Shown: positions 8,263 through 17,488 of the stretch, one piece after another
How positions within the stretch are numbered: position 1 is the first letter of the stretch
Layout: each line of letters begins with the position of its first letter
NCBI RefSeq assembly: GCF_003596335.1
Contig: NZ_QZCH01000021.1
Span: 1 to 64,000, forward strand
DNA from: Motilimonas pumila
GTDB taxonomy: Bacteria; Pseudomonadota; Gammaproteobacteria; Enterobacterales; CBDFNC01
Length of the DNA: 64,000 nt
Direction: 5' to 3'
Made by a program: the position numbers and the translations under genes
The notes under the pieces: model-generated
Told to the model about the DNA's origin: nothing
Databases searched by the model: none
The model's input: the letters and a program-made list of their open reading frames with translations, nothing else

Positions 8263-10185
8263 ATGACACTGCATAAACAATTATTGATCGCCATTCTCGT
8301 ATTATTTGCTGCCATGCTTGCGGGGGTTTTAAGTTATGAACTGCGTAGCCAGCAAGAAGCCTTACTATCATTGCAAGAAACGGATGTTCGTAACGCCAGT
8401 ACATCTTTAGGGGTATCGCTGACGCCGTTGTTGCAAAGCGGGGATAAAGTAACCGCGGAGGCGGTATTAAAGGTGGTGTTTGATGGCGGTTTTTACCAAA
8501 CCATTGAGCTTACCTTCTTACAGGATCGCAGCCGTATTAAGTTACAGAACCCGGCATCCTTTCAAAATGTGCCAGACTGGTTTCTTAACCTTGACTTGTT
8601 TCCCACCGTGAGTCACGAAGTGGTATTAACCAGTGGTTGGTTGCAACTGGCAGAGCTCAACATTGTGGCACACTCTGGCTATGCATATAGTCAGTTATGG
8701 CACTCTCTGAAAGGGTTAACTCAAATTTTCTGTGTGACGTTTATCGTGGCAGCATTGATTTTAACTTGGCTACTCAGTGCGTTGTTAAAGCCACTTAAAC
8801 AAATTCGGCAACGCGCAGAAGAGATCCAGAAAAACCGCTTTGGCGAACCACTTGCGATCCCAAGTACTCATGAGCTTAAGCAGGTGGTAAAAGCCATTAA
8901 TAATATGACCAGTAATTTAGCCGCGCAGTTCAAAGAGCAAGCGCTAGATGCTGAGCGTCTGAGGGAGCAGGTGTACCAAGACAATACCTCGGGCTTAGGC
9001 AATCGGTCATATTTTATGGCGCAAGCTCAAGCGTGGATCCAAGACTCTGGTTACGGTGGTGTGGCGCTACTGAGTGTGGACATTCTCGATGATATTTACC
9101 GTGAGCAAGGCTTTGCGGCGCGCGATGAGCTGGTGAAGCACTGTGGTAACAAACTTAAAGCAGCCTTGTTGCATAAAGAAGATTTTGCTTTGGCGCGGAT
9201 CTCTGCCAATGAGTTTGCATTTCTATTACCCGGCGTAGAGCAAGAGCAGTTACTATCTTTTGCTGCAGACATTCAAACTCATATTGCCGATTTAGTGGTG
9301 AGCCCAATGGCTTTCTCTCCGGCTATTTCTTTTATGGGACTGACTCAGCGCACATCTAATGAGGGCATTGCAGAGCTGCTCACACAAGCTGATAATGCCT
9401 TACAAATTGCGCGCTCTAAACGTGAAGACGGCGTGTATTTACATCAAACGAAAGCGGAGCAAAGTCGCGGACGAATGTCTTGGAAGCATTTAGTGCAACG
9501 AGCCATTCATCAGCATAAATTTGTCTTTAAAGCGCAGCCCGCACTAGCAAAAGAGGGTGACAAGCCTTATCACTCAGAGTTATTTGCCAGCATCAAAGAC
9601 GGCGATGAGCAGTATTTTGCTGGGCAGTTTATGCCTGCGGTAGAGCAATTTAAAATGGGGCCGATGTTTGATCAATATATTTTACAACAAGCTCAAGCCA
9701 AGTTAGCCGATAATGTCGTGCCTACTTTGGCGGTGAATTTAACCCTCTCAGCTTGTCTTGATATGGACTTTCACGGCTGGCTTGAGAAGTTCTTAAAGCA
9801 ATACCCAGATATGGCGCAGCGCTTGTACTTTGAAATCCCTGAGACCGCTTGTGTACTGCATCTTGAGGTGCTCAAAAACTTGGTCGCGATCATCCATCAA
9901 GCCGGCTTTATGTTTGGCGTGGACCAATACGGCCGCCATTTCCAATCCCTCGAGTACTTAGAGCTGCTCCACCCAACCTATGTTAAGGTGGATCACAGTT
10001 ACACCAACCAAGTTCAAAAAGATCAAGCTGACAGCGAGTTTTTGGCTTCGGTGTGTCGCGCAGCGCATAAGTTAAACATCATCACAATTGCCACGCGGGT
10101 TGAAGACCAAGCCCAATTAGAGCTACTTTCAGACTTGCATATTGATGGTTATCAGGGATTTATTTCACCCCCTGAGAAAATTTAA
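8263..10185 (+). CDS. lapD: LapD-like inner-membrane c-di-GMP receptor with degenerate GGDEF and EAL domains
   Basis: 640 residues: membrane helix (about 6-24), periplasmic LapD/MoxY-type sensor (about 25-150), second helix (about 151-172), HAMP (about 173-225), GGDEF-like domain (about 237-395) and EAL-like domain (about 405-640). The GGDEF signature reads ISANEF (near 313) and the EAL position reads ELF (Glu439), so both catalytic signatures are degenerate. That fits a receptor rather than an enzyme. In the known system c-di-GMP bound to the EAL-like domain changes the periplasmic part so that it sequesters LapG. It starts 9 bases after lapG. Binding ability here is inferred from family and context. 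Confidence 0.92.
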   Translation: MTLHKQLLIAILVLFAAMLAGVLSYELRSQQEALLSLQETDVRNASTSLGVSLTPLLQSGDKVTAEAVLKVVFDGGFYQTIELTFLQDRSRIKLQNPASFQNVPDWFLNLDLFPTVSHEVVLTSGWLQLAELNIVAHSGYAYSQLWHSLKGLTQIFCVTFIVAALILTWLLSALLKPLKQIRQRAEEIQKNRFGEPLAIPSTHELKQVVKAINNMTSNLAAQFKEQALDAERLREQVYQDNTSGLGNRSYFMAQAQAWIQDSGYGGVALLSVDILDDIYREQGFAARDELVKHCGNKLKAALLHKEDFALARISANEFAFLLPGVEQEQLLSFAADIQTHIADLVVSPMAFSPAISFMGLTQRTSNEGIAELLTQADNALQIARSKREDGVYLHQTKAEQSRGRMSWKHLVQRAIHQHKFVFKAQPALAKEGDKPYHSELFASIKDGDEQYFAGQFMPAVEQFKMGPMFDQYILQQAQAKLADNVVPTLAVNLTLSACLDMDFHGWLEKFLKQYPDMAQRLYFEIPETACVLHLEVLKNLVAIIHQAGFMFGVDQYGRHFQSLEYLELLHPTYVKVDHSYTNQVQKDQADSEFLASVCRAAHKLNIITIATRVEDQAQLELLSDLHIDGYQGFISPPEKI

Positions 10186-10253
10186 GAATATTTAACCCAA
10201 AATTGCATCGTCTTGGTTAATACTAGGGTTATTAAAATCCTTGGAGAAAGACG

Positions 10254-10946
10254 ATGCGATTATTATGTTGTTTATTGGCATGTGTGAGTTTAAACCTGAC
10301 TGCGAGTGAGCTGCCTGATGCTGCCCACATTAGCGTGACGGGCTATTCGGAAGTAACGGCTGAGCCAGACATGGCGGTGATTAATATCAGCGCTTTTGAA
10401 ATACATAAAGACGTTTTAACAGCAAAGCAAAGTTTAGATAAAAAAGTCGCCGGCTTCATTAACAAAGCTATTAAAATGGGCATTAATGAACAGGACTTAA
10501 CCGCAGAATCCCTTTATACCTACCCCGAATATGAGTACGGCAAAGACAACAAACGAGAGCTGATTGGGTATCGCGCCTCGAGAAATATTAAAGTCGACTT
10601 ACATCAGTTAGAACAACTGAGCCCATTGCTTGATTTAGCTTTAAGCCAAGGCCTACAACAGGTAGAACAAATTCAGTTTACCTTAAAAGATAAATCTGAA
10701 ATTGAACTGGCTGCTCGTGCGGCTGCGGTTAAAGACGCTAAAGACAAAGCTAAAGCATTAGCGGCTTCGTTTGAAAGTCATGTCGGTAAAGTGTACAGCG
10801 TGCAATACCGCCAACGTAGCAGCGTGCCTGTGATGAAAATGGCAATGGCAGATATGGCGATGGAGCGCGGAGGCAATAACAGCTACGTGAACGGTGAGAT
10901 TACCGTTCGTGACCAAGTGCAGGTTGTTTTTTTGCTGCAGCCTTAG
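10254..10946 (+). CDS. yggE: Periplasmic SIMPL-domain protein YggE (DUF541)
   Basis: 230 residues with a short signal peptide ending near LTASE and then a SIMPL/DUF541 domain (ISVTGYSEVTAEPDMAVI opens it; the central helix carries AAVKDAKDKAKALA). E. coli YggE is linked to lower oxidative stress, but its biochemical role is not settled. GGAGA lies 6 bases before ATG 10254. In E. coli yggE also lies close to rpiA and serA, so the neighbourhood supports the name. It is followed by two terminators and convergent serA. Confidence 0.85.
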   Translation: MRLLCCLLACVSLNLTASELPDAAHISVTGYSEVTAEPDMAVINISAFEIHKDVLTAKQSLDKKVAGFINKAIKMGINEQDLTAESLYTYPEYEYGKDNKRELIGYRASRNIKVDLHQLEQLSPLLDLALSQGLQQVEQIQFTLKDKSEIELAARAAAVKDAKDKAKALAASFESHVGKVYSVQYRQRSSVPVMKMAMADMAMERGGNNSYVNGEITVRDQVQVVFLLQP

Positions 10947-10961
10947 GCTCTCGTGAAAAAG

Positions 10962-10984
10962 CCAAGCCGTTGGGCTTGGTTTTT
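10962..10984 (+). terminator. Rho-independent terminator of yggE
   Basis: A 7-bp GC-rich stem (CCAAGCC with GGCTTGG) with a 4-base loop is followed by five T residues, 15 bases after the yggE stop. Confidence 0.85.
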
Positions 10985-10992
10985 GGACAAAA

Positions 10993-11017
10993 AAATACCG
11001 CCAATAAGGCGGTATTT
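10993..11017. terminator. Bidirectional terminator between yggE and serA
   Basis: A 10-bp stem (AAATACCGCC with GGCGGTATTT) has a 5-base loop and A/T runs on both sides. It sits between convergent genes, so it can serve serA on the minus strand and back up yggE. Confidence 0.85.
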
Positions 11018-11048
11018 TTATCATTAAAGCGGTTATAGCATTCTGTGA

Positions 11049-12278
11049 TTAGTGCAGTAGACGTGCACGAATAGTGCCTTCAATGCCTTTTAGTTTAGCA
11101 ATCGCCTCGTCGCGTTTGCTACTGTCGATATCCATTACCACGTAACCAATGTTTTCATTTGTTTGCAGGTATTGGGCAGCAATGTTAATGCCTTCCTCTG
11201 CAAATGCTTGGTTAATCTGGATCAAGATACCTGGGATATTCTTGTGAATGTGAAGCAGGCGGCTAGTAGCTGTGTGCTCAGGCAGAGACACCTCTGGGAA
11301 GTTGTAAGCAGACAAAGTAGAACCGTTGTCTGAATACTTGGTTAGCTTACCGGCAACTTCATAGCCAATGTTTTCTTGTGCTTCTTGTGTGCTACCACCG
11401 ATGTGCGGCGTTAGGATCACGTTATCAAAACCGCGCAGTGGTGAGATAAACTCATCGTTGTTTGACTTTGGCTCAACAGGGAACACGTCAATCGCCGCGC
11501 CAAACAGTTTGTCTGTTTTTAAGGTTTCGACCAGTGCATCGATATCCACCACAGTACCGCGAGAGGCATTGATTAAGATAGAGCCTTGCTTCATTTGAGA
11601 TAGTTGTTCAGGACCAAACATCAATTTAGTTGAAGCGGTTTCTGGCACGTGCAAGCTAACGATGTCAGACATGTTTAACAACTCTTCAAGGGTCGCTACT
11701 TGGTGTGCGTTACCCAATGATAATTTGTTCTCAATGTCGTAGTAATGTACCTGGAAGCCAAGGTTTTCAGCCAAAATACCCAACTGAGTACCGATATGGC
11801 CGTAACCAATAATACCAAGCTTCTTACCACGGGCTTCGTATGAATTGTCTGCAGATTTCTGCCATTCGCCACGATGTGCCTTGGCGTTTTTCTCTGGAAT
11901 ACCACGCAGTAACATTAGGATTTGGCCAAGGACCATTTCGGCAACACTGCGGGTATTCGAAAACGGTGCGTTAAATACTGGTACACCTTTTTTCTGCGCT
12001 GCTTCTAAATCTACCTGGTTAGTACCGATACAGAAACAGCCAATTGCAACCAGCTTGTCTGCCGCTTCTAAAACTTCAGCTGTTAGGTTTGAGCGAGAGC
12101 GGATACCGATGAAATGAACGTCTTTGATCTTCTCTTTTAGATCTTCTTCACTCAGTGAAGTTTTTAGGCATTCAATGTTGCTGTAACCGGCTGCTCTGAA
12201 AGTGTCTTCAGCACTTTTATGAAGACCTTCTAACAGAAGAATTTTGATTTTTTCCTTACCTAATGAAAAGGTTGACAT
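11049..12278 (-). CDS. serA: D-3-phosphoglycerate dehydrogenase SerA
   Basis: Oxidises 3-phosphoglycerate to 3-phosphohydroxypyruvate, the first step of serine synthesis, in the cytosol. 409 residues: split catalytic domain, NAD-binding fold with GYGHIG, catalytic Arg in INASRG, the PHIGGST motif with the catalytic His, and a C-terminal ACT domain (from about 335) for serine feedback. The frame extends 10 codons upstream, but ATG 12278 is preferred: GGGAAG precedes it and the N-terminus and total length then match E. coli SerA (410 residues). The next gene upstream is rpiA, with a terminator between them, so serA has its own promoter. Confidence 0.95.
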   Translation of the reverse strand: MSTFSLGKEKIKILLLEGLHKSAEDTFRAAGYSNIECLKTSLSEEDLKEKIKDVHFIGIRSRSNLTAEVLEAADKLVAIGCFCIGTNQVDLEAAQKKGVPVFNAPFSNTRSVAEMVLGQILMLLRGIPEKNAKAHRGEWQKSADNSYEARGKKLGIIGYGHIGTQLGILAENLGFQVHYYDIENKLSLGNAHQVATLEELLNMSDIVSLHVPETASTKLMFGPEQLSQMKQGSILINASRGTVVDIDALVETLKTDKLFGAAIDVFPVEPKSNNDEFISPLRGFDNVILTPHIGGSTQEAQENIGYEVAGKLTKYSDNGSTLSAYNFPEVSLPEHTATSRLLHIHKNIPGILIQINQAFAEEGINIAAQYLQTNENIGYVVMDIDSSKRDEAIAKLKGIEGTIRARLLH

Positions 12279-12362
12279 GCTTACTTCCCTCGACCCGAAA
12301 TGTGTCATTGCTCAAATATTTACCTGTTTGACAAGATACATTTTATTTTGAAAATTTACTAC

Positions 12363-12400
12363 AAAAAAAGCGGTGATAACGCATTATCCCGCTTTTTTTT
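12363..12400 (-). terminator. Terminator of rpiA
   Basis: A long hairpin (AAAAAAAGCGG pairing with CCGCTTTTTTTT around a smaller GATAA/TTATC stem) lies 8 bases beyond the rpiA stop and has T-runs on either strand. Confidence 0.85.
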
Positions 12401-12407
12401 GATCTAA

Positions 12408-13061
12408 TTATAACGTTTTAACGCCCTCTGGCGTTCCTACTAGTACCGCGTCTGCGCCACGGTTGGCAAAAAGGCCATTGGTTACTACGCCAACAATGGC
12501 GTTAATTTGTTCTTCCAACTTACGTGGCTCGATAATTTTGAGGTTATGTACGTCTAAAATCACGTTGCCATTGTCAGTTACCACGCCTTCACGGTAAACC
12601 GGGTCACCACCTAGCTTGACTAATTCACGAGCGACATAGCTGCGCGCCATTGGAATGACCTCAACAGGAAGCGGAAACTCACCCAAAATATCCACGTTTT
12701 TGGTGTTATCAACAATACAGATGAATTTGTCAGCCACGGCGGCCACAATCTTCTCACGTGTTAACGCGGCGCCACCGCCTTTGATCATGTGGTTGTAGTT
12801 ATTGATTTCGTCAGCGCCATCAACATAAACGCCAATTTCAGACACGCTGTTTAGGTCATAAACCTCAATGCCTAACGACTTAAGTTTTTCCGTGGATGCT
12901 TCTGAACTCGAAACGGCGCCTTTAATGTCGTGTTTGATCGTACCTAGGGCATCAATAAAATGATTAACGGTAGAGCCCGTACCCACTCCTACAATAGTAT
13001 TTTCTTCAACGTATTTGAGGGCAGCCCATCCTGCGGCTTTTTTCATTTCATCTTGTGTCAT
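12408..13061 (-). CDS. rpiA: Ribose-5-phosphate isomerase A
   Basis: Interconverts ribose 5-phosphate and ribulose 5-phosphate in the pentose phosphate pathway. 217 residues, close to the usual 219. Visible motifs are [13 protein letters not shown] (phosphate loop), [14 protein letters not shown] and the [12 protein letters not shown] catalytic stretch. GGAG precedes ATG 13061. It sits between serA and ygfA in the order common in Gammaproteobacteria. A 63-base gap to ygfA leaves room for its own promoter. Confidence 0.96.
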   Translation of the reverse strand: MTQDEMKKAAGWAALKYVEENTIVGVGTGSTVNHFIDALGTIKHDIKGAVSSSEASTEKLKSLGIEVYDLNSVSEIGVYVDGADEINNYNHMIKGGGAALTREKIVAAVADKFICIVDNTKNVDILGEFPLPVEVIPMARSYVARELVKLGGDPVYREGVVTDNGNVILDVHNLKIIEPRKLEEQINAIVGVVTNGLFANRGADAVLVGTPEGVKTL

Positions 13062-13124
13062 TGTGTGCTCCGGCGCGACCTTGAATAGAGCGCGGATTAT
13101 AGCGTAATCACGGGGTGAAAATCA

Positions 13125-13712
13125 CTATTTCCATTGCCAGATTTTTGTCGGGGTAATGACTTCAGGAAGTGGCACATCCCAAGATTCTGTTGGCAGTTGT
13201 GGTAAGCACTGTAAATCATGAGCTAAACCAATGGGATATGGTCCTGTTTTATGTTCAAACCAAGGCGCTAAAGTGCGGTCATAAAAACCGCCACCCATGC
13301 CTAAACGGTTACCGCTTTGGTCAAAGGCAACCAAAGGCGTAAAAATGATGTCTAGGTCATGAGCTTCAATGGCGGTGTTTTGCTGCCGACAAGGTTCATC
13401 AATACCAAATTTATTTTTGAGCATTGGGCTGTCAGCGTGATAGTGCAAAAACAATAACTGGCCTTCGTTGTATGGGTCTAACACGGGCAGGTAAGTTTTG
13501 ATGCCTTGTGCCCAAAACCATTCAATTAAAGGCAAGGTGCATAACTCGCCATCATGGGCTAAGTACAGGGCGACATGTTTAGCCTGCTGTAACTTTGGGT
13601 GGTATTGAAACTGTTGCGGTAAGTCTTGGCTCAGACGTCGCTGTTGCTGCTTGCATAAAGCCCGTCGTTGCTGGCGAACATGTTGACGAATTTGGTGACG
13701 AGTTTTTTGCAT
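13125..13712 (-). CDS. ygfA: 5-formyltetrahydrofolate cyclo-ligase
   Basis: ATP-dependent conversion of 5-formyl-THF to 5,10-methenyl-THF. 195 residues with a basic N-terminus (KTRHQIRQHVRQQRRAL) and the conserved C-terminal ATP/folate region (TPLVAFDQSGNRLGMGGGFYDRTL). It follows the 6S RNA gene on the same strand, as in E. coli, where ssrS and ygfA are co-transcribed. Joint expression is therefore likely here too. Confidence 0.93.
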   Translation of the reverse strand: MQKTRHQIRQHVRQQRRALCKQQQRRLSQDLPQQFQYHPKLQQAKHVALYLAHDGELCTLPLIEWFWAQGIKTYLPVLDPYNEGQLLFLHYHADSPMLKNKFGIDEPCRQQNTAIEAHDLDIIFTPLVAFDQSGNRLGMGGGFYDRTLAPWFEHKTGPYPIGLAHDLQCLPQLPTESWDVPLPEVITPTKIWQWK

Positions 13713-13724
13713 CGCAATTACTGA

Positions 13725-13910
13725 ATAGGGTTCCCAGAGTGCCGTTACATGGTATTAGCCCTTGAACCCTATGGCTCAAGGTGGTGATCCTGTGGTTACC
13801 GTAGGCTTCTCAGTACATGCTGAGCCTGCACAATAGTAACAAGCAAGATCGCCGGTATTGCAATTATCGGCTCAGGGACGTCACCATATTGACGAACACC
13901 CCAGGAATAA
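13725..13910 (-). ncRNA. ssrS: 6S RNA (ssrS)
   Basis: The minus strand between zapA and ygfA carries the 6S signatures: GTCCCTGAGCCGATA near the 5' side, an AGAAGCCTAC segment in the middle, and CCTTGAGCC pairing with AGGGTTCAAGGGCTA near the 3' side. The two ends can pair (TTCC...GGAA) into the closing stem. 6S RNA mimics an open promoter and sequesters sigma70 RNA polymerase in stationary phase. The ends are estimated to within about 5-10 bases. The order zapA-ssrS-ygfA is the standard gammaproteobacterial one. Confidence 0.93.
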
Positions 13911-13914
13911 ACTG

Positions 13915-14214
13915 TTATTCGCCTTTTTCTATCAAGGCGTTTTCGATGGTACTTTGTAACATCTTAATACGCTGATCCATAGTATCAGTGTATTCTTGGT
14001 TCTTTGCTTGCTCAAGCTTTAATTCATGGCAAAAATTTAACGCCGCCATCACCGCCAGTTGTTCGCTTTTGGTGACTTTGGTGCGGCTTTTCATTTCGTT
14101 CAGTTTTTCATTAAGAAGGTCCGCTGCGCCAGTAAGTGCAGATTCCTGACCAACAGGACAAGCCATTTTATACGATTTACCTAAAATATTGACTTCTACT
14201 GCCGATTGGCTCAT
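13915..14214 (-). CDS. zapA: Cell division protein ZapA
   Basis: A cytosolic FtsZ-ring stabiliser of 99 residues. The N-terminal fold reads VEVNILGKSYKMACP, followed by the conserved AADLLNEKLNEMK helix and a C-terminal coiled coil for dimer/tetramer formation. GGAG precedes ATG 14214. It is divergent from ygfB, sharing a 166-base promoter region, and lies immediately before the 6S RNA gene. Confidence 0.93.
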   Translation of the reverse strand: MSQSAVEVNILGKSYKMACPVGQESALTGAADLLNEKLNEMKSRTKVTKSEQLAVMAALNFCHELKLEQAKNQEYTDTMDQRIKMLQSTIENALIEKGE

Positions 14215-14380
14215 TGATGAACTCCGAACGAAAGATGCTTTGCCTGTCAGTTAGGCAGCCTATGTTGCCGACTATAAATCGCTAGCTATTAAGTTTCAAG
14301 TCCTTGCTAGCACCTTATCGGGTGCAATGTTAGGATTAGTTCAGTGCTTTATCCATTCATTAAAAATTTATTAGGTTAAT

Positions 14381-14953
14381 ATGAGCAAGAATAACTTACC
14401 TGAATTTGATCATGTGACGCGCGTATTAGAAGGAGCGGAGCTCACCGTTGGAGCCGCTGAAGTCCACGGTGTGTTAGCCGGGATCGTGTGCGCCGGGGTT
14501 AAATTAGACGGCCAATCTTGGCAAGGGCCTTTTAATGACTTGGTCAATGAAGGATTTGGTTTACCTTCAGAAGCAAAAATTGTTTGCAATGACTTGTACC
14601 AATTGATTTGCCAGCAGCTAAGCGACGGCAATATGGCGTTTTCCTTATTACTACCAGATGATGATCAACCCCTAGACGAAAGAGCAGAAGCTATGTCGCA
14701 ATGGGCGCAGAGCTTTTTAGTGGGATTTGGCATGCTGCAGCAAAAGCTCAACCAAGCCCCAGAGAACATTCAAGAGTTGATCACCGACATTCGAGATATT
14801 TCTCAAGTGTCGTTAGATTTTGATATTGAAGATGAAGAAAGTGAAATGGCCTTTACCGAGGTGATTGAATACTTGCGCGTGGGCGCCATGCTTTGTTTTA
14901 ACGAATTCAGTAAAACTGCCTCTATTTCAACGGATAAGCCAACCATACATTAA
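14381..14953 (+). CDS. ygfB: YgfB (UPF0149) family protein
   Basis: 190 residues, all-helical UPF0149/YecA-like fold, with the conserved GAAEVHGVLAGIVCAG and WAQSFLVGFGM segments. In Pseudomonas aeruginosa YgfB modulates ampDh3/antibiotic-resistance regulation, but a general role is not known. It sits just upstream of pepP-ubiH-ubiI on the same strand, 4 bases from the preferred pepP start, so it is probably the first gene of that operon. Confidence 0.9.
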   Translation: MSKNNLPEFDHVTRVLEGAELTVGAAEVHGVLAGIVCAGVKLDGQSWQGPFNDLVNEGFGLPSEAKIVCNDLYQLICQQLSDGNMAFSLLLPDDDQPLDERAEAMSQWAQSFLVGFGMLQQKLNQAPENIQELITDIRDISQVSLDFDIEDEESEMAFTEVIEYLRVGAMLCFNEFSKTASISTDKPTIH

Positions 14954-14957
14954 TTTT

Positions 14958-16274
14958 ATGATCAGTCGTTCAGAGTTTCAGCACAGGCAACAAGCAGTTG
15001 CCAGTTTAATTAAAGATAACAGCGCTCTGCTTGTGGTCGCAAACCAAGAGCAAACCCGCAGCCGTGATACTGAATACAGTTACCGTCAACACAGTGATTT
15101 TTGGTATCTGACTGGCTTTAACGAGCCAGATGCTTGGTGGCTATTGACCAAGCGAGACGGTCAAGTTAAAAGCGTATTATTTTGCCGAGCAAAAGATCCA
15201 TTAGCAGAAATTTGGCAAGGTCGCCGATTAGGCCCAGAACAAGCCGTAGCGCAATTAGGCTTTGACCAAGCGTATGATGTTAATGATAAACAAGCCAAAT
15301 TATCTGAACTGATGAATGGCTTAAATAGCCTTTATTTTGCCCTTGGGGAAGCGGAGCATGCCGACCAAGAAGTACAGCAATTATTAGCCGGTATGCGTGC
15401 TGCTGCGCGTCAAGGCGTGCAAGCGCCTACTGAGTTAATAGATTGGCGTCCATTGGTGCATGAGATGCGGTTATTTAAATCCTCAGAAGAAATTGCATTG
15501 ATGCGAGAAGCGGGGCGTATTTCTGCCTTAGGACACCTTCGAGCGATGGAACAATGCCAAGCTGGGCAACTTGAATTTCAACTTGAAGCCGACATTTTAC
15601 ATGAGTTCGCTCGCCACGGTGCCCGTTTTGCGGCTTACGCGACTATTGTGGGAGGCGGTGATAACGCCTGTATCTTGCATTACACTGAAAACTCAAGTCC
15701 CTTGCAAAACGGCGACTTGGTCTTGATAGATGCTGGAGCAGAATATCAGGGTTACGCCGGTGACATCACTCGAACTTTCCCGGTTAGTGGTCGCTTTAGC
15801 GAGCCCCAGCGTTTGCTTTATCAATTGGTATTAGATGCCCAAACCGCTGCATTAGCGATTCTTGGCCCTGGGCAAACGATCAAAGCGGCGAACCAGGCGG
15901 CGGTAACAGTCATGGTGTCCGGTTTGGTTGAGTTAGGCATCTTAGCTGGTGACGTAGAAAAACTGATCGAAGAAGGCGCATATAAAGCATTCTACATGCA
16001 TGGACTCTCTCATTGGCTTGGGCTGGACGTGCATGATGTGGGCAGTTATCAGTCGATTGAGCGGGATCGTGAATTACAGCCTGACATGGTGCTCACGGTA
16101 GAGCCTGGCTTATACATAAGCCAAGACGCCGAGGTAGATGAGAAATGGCGTGGCATTGGCATTCGTATTGAAGATGACGTGCTGATTACCTCGGATGGCA
16201 TTGATAATTTAACCGAATTAGCGCCAAAAACCGTGGCTGAGATAGAAGCCCTGATGGCTCAAGCGAGAGGGTAA
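14958..16274 (+). CDS. pepP: Xaa-Pro aminopeptidase P
   Basis: A metalloaminopeptidase that removes an N-terminal residue before proline; cytosolic. 438 residues from ATG 14958 (E. coli PepP has 441). The creatinase-like N-domain begins SRSEFQHRQ, and the pita-bread catalytic domain carries metal ligands in DAGAEYQGYAGDITRTF, the His in HGLSHWLGLDVHD, and the Glu residues in VEPGLY and IRIEDD. The open frame extends back into ygfB, but the sequence upstream of 14958 is ygfB coding in another frame. ubiH follows after one base. Confidence 0.95.
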   Translation: MISRSEFQHRQQAVASLIKDNSALLVVANQEQTRSRDTEYSYRQHSDFWYLTGFNEPDAWWLLTKRDGQVKSVLFCRAKDPLAEIWQGRRLGPEQAVAQLGFDQAYDVNDKQAKLSELMNGLNSLYFALGEAEHADQEVQQLLAGMRAAARQGVQAPTELIDWRPLVHEMRLFKSSEEIALMREAGRISALGHLRAMEQCQAGQLEFQLEADILHEFARHGARFAAYATIVGGGDNACILHYTENSSPLQNGDLVLIDAGAEYQGYAGDITRTFPVSGRFSEPQRLLYQLVLDAQTAALAILGPGQTIKAANQAAVTVMVSGLVELGILAGDVEKLIEEGAYKAFYMHGLSHWLGLDVHDVGSYQSIERDRELQPDMVLTVEPGLYISQDAEVDEKWRGIGIRIEDDVLITSDGIDNLTELAPKTVAEIEALMAQARG

Positions 16275-16275
16275 A

Positions 16276-17487
16276 GTGACAGCACAAGCAATGGATGCTC
16301 ACAGCTTCGACGTAGTGATTGCGGGCGGCGGCATGGCTGGCTCGACATTAGCTCTTGCGCTGCATCATTTAGCGCCGTATTTGCGAGTGGCCTTGGTTGA
16401 GGCCCAGCAAGCTCCAGTTGGGCTGCATCCTGGGTTTGATGGTCGTTCAATCGCGTTGGCTTACGGCAGCGTCGAAATTTTTCAACAGTTGAACGTTTGG
16501 TCGCAGATGCAAGAGCATGCCAGTGCGATTAAGCAAATCCATGTATCTGACCGTGGCCACAGCGGCATTGTTAACCTTAGCGCTAAAGAGCAACAGTTAC
16601 CGGCACTGGGTTATGTGATTGAGTTGATGCATGCTGGCCGGGTCTTTGAACATGCCTTAAAGCAGACTGCTGTCAGCCTGTATTGCCCTGCCAGTGTGAC
16701 AGATATCTCTCAGCAAGAAGATGTCAACTTGGTTACGTTAAGCTCAGGTGAAATATTGCGAGCCAAATTGCTCGTTGGCGCAGATGGCGGTCAGAGTGTG
16801 TGTCGTAAAATATTAAGAATGTCGCAGCAGCAAGAAAGTTATGGCACCAGTGCAATTATTGCCAATGTCAGCACTTCGCAGCCTCATTTAGGGCGCGCGT
16901 TTGAGCGCTTTACCGAAACTGGGCCATGTGCATTATTACCCATGCAACAAGGTCGAAGCTCTCTCGTATGGGCTTTGCATGACGAGCAAGCGCAGCGTTT
17001 AATGCACTGCTCAAACGAAACCTTCTTGCAGCAGTTACAAAGTACCTTTGGTTACCGTTTAGGGCGCTTTGTCAAAACCGGTGAGCGGGCTTGTTATCCA
17101 TTATCGCTCACCAAATCTGACGAGCCTGTGGCGCACCGCGCAGTATTAGTGGGAAATGCTGCCCATACTTTACACCCAGTTGCAGGGCAGGGCTTTAACC
17201 TAGGTCTGAGAGACGTCTATGTGCTGGCGAGTCACTTAGCACAGGTTGGCGAGGATAAGGATGTGGGGAGCTTTAGTTGTTTAGCAAATTATTGGCAGCA
17301 GCGCCAGCAAGACCATCAAACAACCATTACCATGACAGACACTTTGGCCAGAGTATTTGCAAATCAATATTTCCCCTTAGTTGCAGCTCGTAATGGAGCT
17401 CTGCACCTTATGGACTCCATTTCGCTTTTCAAACAACCTTTGGCGCAACAAGCCTTGGGGCGGTTTAATTTATTTTCGGTGAACTAG
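16276..17487 (+). CDS. ubiH: 2-octaprenyl-6-methoxyphenol hydroxylase UbiH
   Basis: FAD-dependent aromatic hydroxylase of aerobic ubiquinone synthesis. 403 residues with the dinucleotide-binding GGGMAGSTLALAL motif, the middle VGADGGQS motif and the distal FAD motif GNAAHTLHPVAGQGFNLGLRD. The start is taken as GTG 16276, one base after the pepP stop with GAGAGG just upstream; ATG 16291 is an alternative. UbiH rather than UbiI/UbiF is inferred from its position between pepP and ubiI. Confidence 0.9.
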   Translation: MTAQAMDAHSFDVVIAGGGMAGSTLALALHHLAPYLRVALVEAQQAPVGLHPGFDGRSIALAYGSVEIFQQLNVWSQMQEHASAIKQIHVSDRGHSGIVNLSAKEQQLPALGYVIELMHAGRVFEHALKQTAVSLYCPASVTDISQQEDVNLVTLSSGEILRAKLLVGADGGQSVCRKILRMSQQQESYGTSAIIANVSTSQPHLGRAFERFTETGPCALLPMQQGRSSLVWALHDEQAQRLMHCSNETFLQQLQSTFGYRLGRFVKTGERACYPLSLTKSDEPVAHRAVLVGNAAHTLHPVAGQGFNLGLRDVYVLASHLAQVGEDKDVGSFSCLANYWQQRQQDHQTTITMTDTLARVFANQYFPLVAARNGALHLMDSISLFKQPLAQQALGRFNLFSVN

Positions 17488-17488
17488 C

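Noticed and set aside
12279-12308. Longer serA start adding 10 residues
   Set aside because: The internal ATG 12278 has the better ribosome site and gives the family N-terminus and length.
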